Source of the DNA: an uncultured Candidatus Saccharibacteria bacterium
Lineage (GTDB): Bacteria; Patescibacteriota; Saccharimonadia; Saccharimonadales; UBA4665
Assembly (NCBI GenBank): GCA_903891235.1
Contig: CAITDW010000024.1
Span: 1-14,380 of the forward strand
Direction of reading: 5' to 3'
DNA: 14,380 bases
The translations under genes were made by a program, and so were the position numbers. Positions within the stretch are counted from its first letter, which is position 1. Each line of letters starts with the position of its first letter. The notes under the pieces are model-generated. The model worked only from the letters and a program-made list of their open reading frames with translations. It had not been told where the DNA came from and searched no databases. Positions 1-7,389 of the stretch are shown piece after piece.

Positions 1-1414
1 CCTTGATTGCATTGAATGAACCAAATTCTCTGAGTAGCTTTTTTCTAGTAATTGGACCAATTCCAGGAATTGTATCTATTCCTGATAAAGTCTGTCTTTT
101 TCGTTTTAAAATAGTATGATAGCTGACTGCAAAGCGGTGACTCTCATCTCTAATCCTCTGAAGCAACTTTACGATATCTGAATTGGTAGGTAATAATATA
201 TTAATATTATTACCGGTTTGTCTAATTATTGCATCCTGCTTGCCTAGTTCTTCATGATTCAGATTAACATTAGAATCATTAATATTAATAACTATTTCTT
301 CTTCGCGCTTAGCAAGTCCAATCATAGGTATTGAATGATTCATCTTGTCTCTAGCTTTGATTGCTGAAGATAGTTGACCCTTTCCACCATCAATCAAAAT
401 AAGATCTGGTAGTCCCCATGATTTAACATTTTTTTGACTAAGTCTTCTAGTAATAACTTCTTCCATATGAGCAAAATCATTATTGCCAGGTACTCTTAAA
501 TTAAACTTTCGATACTCTGCTTTATCTGGCATACCGTTTCGGAAGACAACCATGCTTGCAACATTATCTGTTCCCTGCATGTGGCTAATATCATATCCCT
601 CAATTCTTCTTGGAACTTTATCCATTCCAAACATATCTATAAGGCCAGTAATAGCTCTGTCTTTAGAAATATCTAGAGTTTCGCTATCGGTGAATAATCT
701 TTGTTTGGTTAAAGATTTTAGAGCCATCATTTGATTTCTGTAGTGACTGGCTTTTTCAAACTCATTCTTTTTTGCCGAAGCCTTCATGTCTGATTCTATT
801 TCATTAATTAATGACTTTCTATTGCCCTGTATGTAGCTAATTAAAAGCCTTAAATTAGCCCTATATTCTTTGATTGAAGTTTTATTTTCTTCAAGTCCAG
901 GACAAAGCCCTAGATGATACTGCAAACAGGCTCTTTTAGGTATTTGATTGACGTGAGTAGAGTATGGAAATATTTTTCTGAGCAGTCTTAATGCTTGTTT
1001 TATCTCGCGGCCATTTAAGTACGGTCCAAAATATTTTGCTTTATCATCAATTGGCCTTCTAGTTAGAGTTACTGCCGGATGCTCTGAACTATAACTAATC
1101 CTAATGTAGCTATAGCTTTTATCGTCGCGGAGAAGAATATTAAATTTTGGTAAATTCCTACGAATTAATTCGGCTTCTAAGAATAAAGCATCCAGTTCTG
1201 TTTCAACTTCCATCCAATCGACATCATCAATTTCTGCAATTAATGCTATAGTTTTTGGATCTCTTACTCGGCTAACTTGAAAGTATTGCCTAACTCTATT
1301 TCTAAGATTAGCGGCTTTTCCAATATAAATAACCTGACCAGTTTTATCCTTATGAAAATAAACACCCGGGCTTATTGGCAATTTTGTTAATTTGTTTTTT
1401 AACTTAGCATTCAT
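1..1414 (-). CDS. uvrC: Excinuclease ABC subunit UvrC, compact form, C-terminus cut by window edge
   Basis: UvrC makes the 3' and 5' incisions around a DNA lesion in the UvrABC nucleotide excision repair pathway. The ATG at 1412-1414 opens a frame of 471 codons to the left edge. Domains in order: N-terminal GIY-YIG nuclease (GVYFHKD, then VIYIGKA, about residues 17-95); a Cys-containing stretch; a UVR (UvrB-binding) helix pair near 205-238; the RNase H-like nuclease with the expected acidic and His residues (Asp275 in GYDISHMQGT, Asp in NDFAHMEEV, Asp in LILIDGGKGQ, His in RDESHRFAV); and the first helix-hairpin-helix (IPGIGPITRKKLL). Only the second hairpin should be missing beyond the edge. 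The gap between the UVR motif and the catalytic core is about 30 residues, much shorter than in E. coli (roughly 155). No Shine-Dalgarno site is visible. The gene starts 46 bases after the L25 stop and may be co-transcribed with it. Identity is certain; the true C-terminus is unseen. Confidence 0.96.
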   Translation of the reverse strand, partial: MNAKLKNKLTKLPISPGVYFHKDKTGQVIYIGKAANLRNRVRQYFQVSRVRDPKTIALIAEIDDVDWMEVETELDALFLEAELIRRNLPKFNILLRDDKSYSYIRISYSSEHPAVTLTRRPIDDKAKYFGPYLNGREIKQALRLLRKIFPYSTHVNQIPKRACLQYHLGLCPGLEENKTSIKEYRANLRLLISYIQGNRKSLINEIESDMKASAKKNEFEKASHYRNQMMALKSLTKQRLFTDSETLDISKDRAITGLIDMFGMDKVPRRIEGYDISHMQGTDNVASMVVFRNGMPDKAEYRKFNLRVPGNNDFAHMEEVITRRLSQKNVKSWGLPDLILIDGGKGQLSSAIKARDKMNHSIPMIGLAKREEEIVININDSNVNLNHEELGKQDAIIRQTGNNINILLPTNSDIVKLLQRIRDESHRFAVSYHTILKRKRQTLSGIDTIPGIGPITRKKLLREFGSFNAIK

Positions 1415-1460
1415 ATCAAGAAATATAAATATTGACTAAACAACTAGGTCGAAAAATTTA

Positions 1461-2111
1461 TTATTTTTCAGAGCCTTCGGTTTTAGACTCTTCTTTTGCA
1501 TCATCAGTCTCAGTTTCGGCCTCTGCCTCTTCAGATTCTTCAGATAATTGAGCCTTAGTTTCTTCAACAATTGCAATAGTATGTTCTGGTTCAGTAATGA
1601 TAGTAACGCCATCAGGGGCTATTAAATCAGCTACAGTTTTTTTGTCGCCAATTTCTACTAAGGAATCACAATCAACTATAAATTCATCAATTAATTTTGA
1701 AGGAAGTGCTTCAATTAGAATATGATCAAGTTGATGTATCACCAAAAGACCGGCTTTAACTGCTGGAATGTCTTGACTTAGGTGTACAGGAACTTCAGCT
1801 TCGACTGTTTGATTGGCATTAACTGCATTAAAGACAATATGATTTAGTTGATTATGCTTTGGATCAAATTCAGCAAACTTAATGAGTGCTGTGTACTTTT
1901 CCTTACCAATAGTAAGTTCAACTGGGTGATGCTTTCCAGCATGACGATAAACTTTAAGCATATCAACATATTTTCCCATGACGATGTTACTCGCTTTACC
2001 ATGGTCATGAATAACAGCAGGGACAATACCTTGCTTGCGAAGATTCTTAACGGATTTTCCTAGAATTTCTCTTTTTTCTAACTCTAAAGATATTAATTCT
2101 TGTGTCGGCAT
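1461..2111 (-). CDS. rplY: Ribosomal protein bL25, long CTC/TL5 form
   Basis: This protein binds 5S rRNA in the central protuberance of the 50S subunit; long forms are also called CTC or TL5. The 216 residues split into the L25 5S-binding domain (about 1-95, beginning LISLELEKREILGKSVKNLR with the GIVPAVIH motif), the TL5 C-terminal beta domain (about 98-185, ending in GVTIITEPEHTIAIV) and a low-complexity acidic tail rich in Glu, Ser and Thr (188-216). The start is well fixed: a perfect AAGGAG lies at 2116-2122, about 6 bases before the ATG, and an extended -10 box lies further upstream. It is the only gene here with a strong Shine-Dalgarno site. It diverges from the DedA gene and is followed by uvrC after 46 bases. 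Family identity is clear from sequence pattern. Confidence 0.95.
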   Translation of the reverse strand: MPTQELISLELEKREILGKSVKNLRKQGIVPAVIHDHGKASNIVMGKYVDMLKVYRHAGKHHPVELTIGKEKYTALIKFAEFDPKHNQLNHIVFNAVNANQTVEAEVPVHLSQDIPAVKAGLLVIHQLDHILIEALPSKLIDEFIVDCDSLVEIGDKKTVADLIAPDGVTIITEPEHTIAIVEETKAQLSEESEEAEAETETDDAKEESKTEGSEK

Positions 2112-2136
2112 AAAAGCTCCTTTAAATAGTCCTATC

Positions 2137-2145
2137 AGTATATCA
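2137..2145 (-). promoter_or_regulatory. Extended -10 promoter for L25
   Basis: On the minus strand this reads TGATATACT, a TGn-TATACT extended -10 element. Transcription would start near 2130, giving a leader of about 20 bases that includes the AAGGAG site. No convincing -35 is present. The same TATACT hexamer lies ahead of obg and uvrA. Confidence 0.5.
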
Positions 2146-2177
2146 AATTATTAGACATATTGCTATTAACTAAGTAA

Positions 2178-2183
2178 TATAAT
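2178..2183 (+). promoter_or_regulatory. -10 box directly ahead of the DedA gene (leaderless start)
   Basis: A perfect TATAAT is followed by 6 bases and then the ATG at 2190, so the predicted transcription start falls on or beside the start codon. TAGACA at 2152-2157 is a possible -35, but the spacer (20) is long. No Shine-Dalgarno sequence lies ahead of the ATG, which fits a leaderless mRNA. This is an inference from spacing. Confidence 0.45.
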
Positions 2184-2189
2184 AATAGT

Positions 2190-2822
2190 ATGTTTAATCC
2201 AGTAACTTTAATTGAGAGCGGGGGGTTAATAGCCATAACTTTTATGGTTTTCGCAGAATCTGGTATGCTTTTTGGTTTCTTCCTCCCTGGAGATACCCTT
2301 CTTTTCTCAGCTGGTTTCTTTGCAGGTCAAGGTAAATTCCCTTTAGGATTATTAATTTTTCTAGTAATTGCAGCTGCCATAATCGGATGTAACGTTGGCT
2401 ATGAAATAGGTAAAAGATTCGGCAGAAAGCTCTTCACTAAGCCTGATGGAGTGCTTTTTAGGCAGTCATATATTAAATCTGCTGAAGAATTCTATGAAAA
2501 ACATGGCGGAAAAACAATTGCCCTTGCACAATTTGTCCCCATCGCTAGAACTTTTGTACCAGTTGTTGCTGGAATTGGCCATATGGATCGCAAGAAATTT
2601 GTTATGTACAATATTCTTGGTGCAATTACGTGGGGCGCCGGAGTAGTCCTACTGGGTGCTTGGTTGGGTAAAAAGATTCCTAATATAGACAAATACTTAT
2701 TGCCTATTATTTTATTGGCTGTCGCAATAAGCTTTGGTCCAATGCTTTATCATATTTTTCAAAACATGCTTGAATCAAAAAAGAAAGAAATAGAAAAAAA
2801 TAGAAAAATCAAATTAAAGTAG
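2190..2822 (+). CDS. DedA family (SNARE-associated/VTT domain) membrane protein
   Basis: DedA proteins are integral membrane proteins linked to undecaprenyl-phosphate or phospholipid translocation and to envelope and pH homeostasis. The 210 residues show the family pattern: an N-terminal re-entrant segment with ESGMLFGFFLPGDTLLFSAG (about 23-42), a hydrophobic helix near 50-70 followed by GYEIGKRFGRK, the signature KHGGKTIALAQFVPIARTF with its key Arg, then AGIGHM and further helices around 137-160 and 168-190. A very basic tail (KSKKK- and KNRKIKLK-like) ends the protein, probably in the cytoplasm. The start is the only ATG near the frame's beginning and sits 7 bases after a TATAAT box, without a Shine-Dalgarno site. 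The gene converges on uvrA and the two coding regions overlap by 14 bases. The substrate cannot be told from sequence. Confidence 0.92.
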   Translation: MFNPVTLIESGGLIAITFMVFAESGMLFGFFLPGDTLLFSAGFFAGQGKFPLGLLIFLVIAAAIIGCNVGYEIGKRFGRKLFTKPDGVLFRQSYIKSAEEFYEKHGGKTIALAQFVPIARTFVPVVAGIGHMDRKKFVMYNILGAITWGAGVVLLGAWLGKKIPNIDKYLLPIILLAVAISFGPMLYHIFQNMLESKKKEIEKNRKIKLK

Positions 2823-5619
2823 ATAGATATTGGCCAGTATAGCTAGCTTTGTTTTTAGCTATATCTTCAGGGGTACCTTGAGCAATTACGATACCACCGC
2901 CCTGACCGCCCTCTGGGCCCATATCAATAACATGATCAGCATTCTTAATAACATCTAAATTATGCTCTATAACTATCATTGAGTTACCAGCATCAACTAA
3001 GGCATGTAAAACACCAAGTAACTTATCTACGTCAGCCATGTGCAGTCCAGTTGTTGGTTCATCAAGAATATATAATGTTCTGCCAGTTGGTCTCCTAGAA
3101 AGCTCACTAGCTAGCTTAATCCTTTGAGCCTCTCCGCCAGAAAGTGTTGTTGCCGATTGACCAAGTTTAATATAACTCAGTCCAACGTCAACAAGGGTTT
3201 GTAATTTTCTGGCTATAGAGGGTATGTTTTCAAAAAACAATAATGCTTGTTCACAAGTCATATCAAGAATATCGGCAATATTTTTACCCTTAAATAGTAT
3301 TTCAAGTACTTCCTTGTTGTAGCGTTTTCCATGACAGACCTCACAAACAACATATACATCCGGCAAAAAATGCATTTCAATCTTAATAATTCCGTCTCCT
3401 GAACAATTTTCGCATCGTCCACCCTTAACGTTAAAACTGAATCTTCCGCTAGCATAGCCCCTGAGTCTTGCTTCTGGTGTAGAAGCGTATAAATCTCTTA
3501 TTGGAGTGAATAAGCCGGTATATGTAGCTGGATTTGAACGAGGAGTCCTGCCAATAGCCGACTGATCGATAACTATTGCTTTATCTAATTCTTTAATCCC
3601 TTGAATTTCTTCATGCGATCCCGGTACCGAATGAGCTTTATGCAATCTGGCCAGTAATTCTTTAGCCAAAATACCATTTATTAATGTCGACTTACCGCTG
3701 CCACTCACACCAGAAACTACAACCAAATTACCTAAAGGAATGGTTACATCAATATTTTTCAGGTTATTTTCTTTTGCGCCCTTAATAATTAGTTCTTTTC
3801 CATTTCCTTTGCGCCTTTTCTTTGGAACAGATATTTTTTTATCCAAAGAAAGATATTGACCAGTTAAACTTTTTGGATTTTTCTTAATTTCTTCAGGAGT
3901 TCCTTCTGCTACAACCCGTCCTCCATGAATACCGGCTCCGGGGCCAATATCTAAGACATAATCGGCTGATAAAATTGTTTCCTCATCATGTTCGACAACA
4001 ATCACGCTATTGCCAATATCTCTTAAGTGTATAAGTGTGCTGATTAGCTTAGCATTGTCTCTTTGATGAAGGCCTATACTAGGTTCATCAAGAACATACA
4101 AAACACCCGTAAGACCGGAACCAATCTGAGTAGCTAATCTAATTCTCTGAGCCTCACCGCCCGAGAGAGTAGTCGCTGAACGAGCTAGTGTCAAATAATT
4201 CAAACCAACGTTTTTCATAAAATTAAGCCTGAGATTAATCTCTTTTAGGATCTGGGATGCTATGTGTTTTTCAGTGGCGCTAAGTTTAAAAGAATCCAAA
4301 AAATCTATGGCATCATCAATACTAAGTTCACATATATCCATAATAGACACACCACTGACAGTAACAGCCAAAACCTCTGGCTTTAGCCTCCTACCGTGAC
4401 ATGTATTACATGGTTTTTCTCTCATGAATCTTTCGATGTCTCGACGCATAAAATCACTTTCAGTTTCTTTATGTCGTCTTTCTAAATTAGAGATAACACC
4501 TTCATATGTTGAACTAAAGAATCTACCACCACCCAAGGCAATTTTATATACTTCATTACCCGTGCCATAAAAAATCATGTCTAGATGCTCTTGACTAAGC
4601 TCAGCGGTCGGCACTAACAGGCTAAATTTGTACCGGTCAGCAACAGCTTGTAATTTTTTCATATACCAAGCATCAACCGAAAAACGATTAAATGGTCTAA
4701 TTGCTCCTTCAGCAATCGATAGTCTACCATTTGGGATAACTAATTCGGGATCAACCTCTAATCGATTGCCAAGACCAGTACATACTGGGCAAGCACCATG
4801 TGGTGAATTAAAGCTAAAAGTTCTAGGTTCTAAATCTGGTATGGAAATATCTGGATGATCAATGCAGGCGTATTTCAAACTGTAAATTGTTTCAGAATTT
4901 TCATCAGCGTTAAAAATTGATACTTTGCCAGATGTAATCTCAAGAGCTTGTTCGATAGATTGAGCTAAACGAGTATGATTATCCTCAGAATTCACCAATC
5001 TATCAATAACAATTTCTATAAAATGCTTATAATTCTTATCAAGTTCGGGGAATTCATCTAATGAATAAATAACATTATCGACTCGAGCTCTAGCAAAACC
5101 TGCTCTCATATATTGTTCTGGAATATGCTCAAAAGCACCTTTTTTATCGGATATAATTGGTGCTAGGACAATAATTTTATGTCCTATTGTATGATTTTTA
5201 ATTTTTTCAGTGATATCTGTTATGGTTTGCCTCTCTACAGGTTTTTGACAAATTGGACAGTGAGGAATACCAATTCTCGCATATAAAAGTCTTAAATAGT
5301 CATATATTTCAGTCACAGTAGCAACAGTTGATCGTGGATTTCGGCTTGTAGATTTTTGGTCAATACTGATTGCAGGAGATAAGCCATCAATTTGATCAAC
5401 ATCTGGTTTTTCCATAATGCCCAAAAATTGTCTAGCATAACTACTCAGAGACTCAACGTATCGTCTCTGACCTTCAGCGTATATGGTATCAAAAGCTAAA
5501 CTAGATTTCCCGGAACCCGAAAGTCCCGTAATTACTACTAGCTTATCTCTAGGTATAGTAACATTTATATCCTTAAGATTATGTTCCCTAGCGCCTTTGA
5601 TGATAATATTTTCAGCCAT
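2809..5619 (-). CDS. uvrA: Excinuclease ABC subunit UvrA
   Basis: UvrA is the dimeric ABC-type ATPase that recognises DNA damage and loads UvrB in nucleotide excision repair. At 936 residues it has the usual length. The first Walker A is GLSGSGKSS (32-40) and the second GVSGSGKST (near 637-645). Both ABC signatures are intact (LSGGEAQRIRLA near 485 and LSGGEAQRIKLA near 826), followed by Walker B motifs VLDEPSIGLH and ILDEPTTGLH. Zinc-binding cysteine pairs are present: CPIC at 121-124, CPVC and CNTC in the first half, and CENC plus CEVC in the second half, which forms the DNA-contacting zinc finger. The start MAENIIIKGAREHNLK matches the family start. No Shine-Dalgarno site is seen; a TATACT box lies 17 bases upstream. 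Its stop TGA lies inside the end of the convergent DedA gene. Identity is certain. Confidence 0.98.
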   Translation of the reverse strand: MAENIIIKGAREHNLKDINVTIPRDKLVVITGLSGSGKSSLAFDTIYAEGQRRYVESLSSYARQFLGIMEKPDVDQIDGLSPAISIDQKSTSRNPRSTVATVTEIYDYLRLLYARIGIPHCPICQKPVERQTITDITEKIKNHTIGHKIIVLAPIISDKKGAFEHIPEQYMRAGFARARVDNVIYSLDEFPELDKNYKHFIEIVIDRLVNSEDNHTRLAQSIEQALEITSGKVSIFNADENSETIYSLKYACIDHPDISIPDLEPRTFSFNSPHGACPVCTGLGNRLEVDPELVIPNGRLSIAEGAIRPFNRFSVDAWYMKKLQAVADRYKFSLLVPTAELSQEHLDMIFYGTGNEVYKIALGGGRFFSSTYEGVISNLERRHKETESDFMRRDIERFMREKPCNTCHGRRLKPEVLAVTVSGVSIMDICELSIDDAIDFLDSFKLSATEKHIASQILKEINLRLNFMKNVGLNYLTLARSATTLSGGEAQRIRLATQIGSGLTGVLYVLDEPSIGLHQRDNAKLISTLIHLRDIGNSVIVVEHDEETILSADYVLDIGPGAGIHGGRVVAEGTPEEIKKNPKSLTGQYLSLDKKISVPKKRRKGNGKELIIKGAKENNLKNIDVTIPLGNLVVVSGVSGSGKSTLINGILAKELLARLHKAHSVPGSHEEIQGIKELDKAIVIDQSAIGRTPRSNPATYTGLFTPIRDLYASTPEARLRGYASGRFSFNVKGGRCENCSGDGIIKIEMHFLPDVYVVCEVCHGKRYNKEVLEILFKGKNIADILDMTCEQALLFFENIPSIARKLQTLVDVGLSYIKLGQSATTLSGGEAQRIKLASELSRRPTGRTLYILDEPTTGLHMADVDKLLGVLHALVDAGNSMIVIEHNLDVIKNADHVIDMGPEGGQGGGIVIAQGTPEDIAKNKASYTGQYLSTLI

Positions 5620-5636
5620 AATTTTTCAGTTGACCT

Positions 5637-5642
5637 AGTATA
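5637..5642 (-). promoter_or_regulatory. -10 box for uvrA
   Basis: On the minus strand this reads TATACT, 17 bases before the uvrA ATG. It predicts a leader of about 11 bases without a Shine-Dalgarno site. No good -35 was found. The assignment rests on position and on the same hexamer ahead of obg and L25. Confidence 0.4.
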
Positions 5643-5686
5643 CCTTAAAAATGAGTTTTTTTCTAGCCAATTTGGAGTTTAAATAG

Positions 5687-5718
5687 CATAAACACTATAA
5701 AATAGTTTTGTGTTTATG
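5687..5718. repeat. Inverted repeat, 9-bp perfect arms, operator-like
   Basis: CATAAACAC (5687-5695) is matched exactly by its reverse complement GTGTTTATG (5710-5718) around a 14-base centre. The right arm overlaps the proposed -35 of the small plus-strand gene, which is where an operator would sit. There is no T-run directly after either arm, so an intrinsic terminator is less likely. An AT-rich hairpin in RNA is the alternative. Confidence 0.6.
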
Positions 5719-5736
5719 TCACTCTTGTTGTATTAT
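5708..5736 (+). promoter_or_regulatory. Promoter for the small membrane-protein gene
   Basis: TTGTGT (5708-5713), a 17-base spacer and TATTAT (5731-5736) form a reasonable sigma-70-type promoter. The start would be near 5743, leaving a 25-base leader with GGAG at 5755-5758. The -35 lies within the inverted repeat. Confidence 0.45.
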
Positions 5737-5767
5737 ATGAGCCAAGTTAAGAGTGGAGAACTGGCTT

Positions 5768-6031
5768 ATGCAAAATATAATTGTTCTAGGATTGATCCCA
5801 GGCACAAATATACAAATAACTTTTATAGAGTGGGTAATATTTATATTTGTTTTATTTGGCTCAATTTATTTTTGCTATCGATTAACAAATAACTTTTTAA
5901 AAATAAGGCTTTATATCAACCTTTTAGTAATTATTTTTCACGAAAAGTTTATTAGAAATCTGAATCTGAAGGCATTATTGCCTCTCCCCAAAGCTTTAAC
6001 TCCTCTATCAGATACTTTTCTTCAGAAGTAA
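5768..6031 (+). CDS. Small hypothetical membrane protein
   Basis: I do not recognise this family. From the ATG at 5768 it would be 87 residues; a GTG at 5753 would add five. The ATG is preferred because GGAG (5755-5758) lies 9 bases upstream and a promoter-like pair precedes it. The protein starts MQNIIVLGLIPGTNIQITF, followed by Glu-Trp and a hydrophobic helix (about 21-37), then a basic, hydrophobic stretch (38-58). From about residue 62 the frame runs antisense to the last 80 bases of sbcB, so its tail may be accidental or the original end may have been lost. Without this gene, the 309 bases between uvrA and sbcB hold only the promoter signals and the inverted repeat. It could be a narrowly conserved membrane protein; it could also be spurious. 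Confidence 0.5.
   Translation: MQNIIVLGLIPGTNIQITFIEWVIFIFVLFGSIYFCYRLTNNFLKIRLYINLLVIIFHEKFIRNLNLKALLPLPKALTPLSDTFLQK
5896..5923 (-). terminator. Weak possible terminator after sbcB
   Basis: On the minus strand, AAGG pairs with CCTT across an 11-base loop and is followed by ATTTTTAAAAAG. It lies about 30 bases after the sbcB stop. The stem is only 4 bp, so this is a weak candidate, and the sequence also lies inside the small plus-strand gene. Confidence 0.25.
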
Positions 6032-7388
6032 TATTGTCTCTACTTTCAAGCTCTGCGAGTTTCATATAATACTTAGCTGCTCTAGAATTATTATCCCCTG
6101 CATAAAAATATTTCTGTCTATATTCCTCGTAAATACTGTGAATATTTTCATTCATAAGTTTTGGATAATTTCGAGCAATGAATAAAGGTAATAACTGATT
6201 GAGTCTTTTGTCTAAGAATTTTATGTTTGAACTTATGTTTGAACTACTGGAATGCAATTGATTCATCTTATTCTTGTCTTGGTTGTCAATGAATCCATCA
6301 TATAAGCTAGCTTCAACCGAATATTTTTCAGAATCTGAATAAAAAGATTTTCTCTGGTCATCAAGAATTTTTTGAGCAGAGACAATATTACTGCTTAATT
6401 CTGGCATTGACAAAAATTTCTTATAATTTTCATCTATTAGTTTTTTATCTAATTTTAGTCTTAGTCGATCATCATCCTTAAGAACAATCTCGGGAGCTAC
6501 AGCAGGACAGCGATTGTATTGTATATTCTTAATCGGTAATCTAATGCCCGGATCATCCCTCTTAAGTCTCATAGATAATGCTAATTCCTCGGGTGACATA
6601 TCTTTAAATAATTCTGGGTCAATCGTTAAGTCATAGACTACAACCCCCTGTTTTGTTTGACTGCCATCCACAACGCAAACGATGCTAGTTTTCTCATGTT
6701 CATCAGAATAGGATCCTGCAACATGAATAAACCTAACCTCATTATTAACGAGCTCCATGACTTTATTCTTTTCTCTCATATTGAGTAAGAATTCGAATAG
6801 TTTTGGTTGTTTATCCTTAACTAATTTAGTTATAGCAATTAAAACTTCTACGTCACTCATTGCGTCATGCGCTCTAACGTGTTCGATATTATTAGCTTTC
6901 GCTAAGTCCTCAAGCTTATTAGAAGATTTATTGTTTATTGTTGGCCATTCAATTCCTTCAGGACGAAGAGCTCGAGTAGTTCTTATGACATCGAGCATAT
7001 CCCATTTTGATCGTTCATCTCTCCACTGCCATTCATATGAATCGTAAAGATTTCTAAATAACAAAAATCTTATAAATTCATCATCAAAACTAATATTGTT
7101 ATAGCCCACAAAGATAGTGCCAGGTGTAGATATTTTATCATTAAAGACTTTTATAAATTCATCCTCAGTCATACCTTCCTCAATAGTTTTTTGGGGAGTA
7201 ATGCCGGTTATCATGATAGCTTCGGGATCAGGTAATATATCTTCAGTTTGTTTGATTAAATAGTTATGTGACTCATCTAATAGATTCATATCTAGATCTG
7301 TTCTTTGTCCAGCAAATTGCATAATTCGACTATCTCTTGCGCTTAATCCACTAGTCTCTAGATCATAAAAGAAAAATCTTTTATCCAT
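5952..7388 (-). CDS. sbcB: Exodeoxyribonuclease I (DEDDh 3'-5' single-strand exonuclease)
   Basis: Exonuclease I degrades single-stranded DNA 3' to 5' in recombination and mismatch repair. The 478-residue length matches E. coli SbcB (475), and similarity runs the whole length. The DEDDh active site is complete: Asp9 and Glu11 in FFFYDLETSG, Asp103 in GYNNISFDDE, and His174 and Asp179 in RAHDAMSDVEV. Other family hallmarks are ITGITPQ (60-66), SKWDMLDVIR (127-136), ALRPEGIEWP and KANNIEHVRAHD. The SH3-like middle and the C-terminal helical domain also align, including LYDGFIDNQDK near 362 and LFIARNYP near 402. The ATG is separated from the obg stop codon by one base, so the two genes form a transcription unit and are probably translationally coupled; no Shine-Dalgarno site is visible. 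Identity is very clear. Confidence 0.96.
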   Translation of the reverse strand: MDKRFFFYDLETSGLSARDSRIMQFAGQRTDLDMNLLDESHNYLIKQTEDILPDPEAIMITGITPQKTIEEGMTEDEFIKVFNDKISTPGTIFVGYNNISFDDEFIRFLLFRNLYDSYEWQWRDERSKWDMLDVIRTTRALRPEGIEWPTINNKSSNKLEDLAKANNIEHVRAHDAMSDVEVLIAITKLVKDKQPKLFEFLLNMREKNKVMELVNNEVRFIHVAGSYSDEHEKTSIVCVVDGSQTKQGVVVYDLTIDPELFKDMSPEELALSMRLKRDDPGIRLPIKNIQYNRCPAVAPEIVLKDDDRLRLKLDKKLIDENYKKFLSMPELSSNIVSAQKILDDQRKSFYSDSEKYSVEASLYDGFIDNQDKNKMNQLHSSSSNISSNIKFLDKRLNQLLPLFIARNYPKLMNENIHSIYEEYRQKYFYAGDNNSRAAKYYMKLAELESRDNITSEEKYLIEELKLWGEAIMPSDSDF

Positions 7389-7389
7389 A

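Noticed and set aside
483..734. Plus-strand frame of 83 codons inside uvrC
   Set aside because: It is antisense to a conserved coding region, has no ribosome site, and its translation is a reflection of UvrC.
2809..2822. 14-base 3' overlap of DedA and uvrA as a regulatory antisense system
   Set aside because: Short convergent overlaps are common in compact genomes and nothing else here suggests regulation.
4628..4858. Plus-strand frame inside uvrA
   Set aside because: Antisense to conserved UvrA residues, with no start signals.
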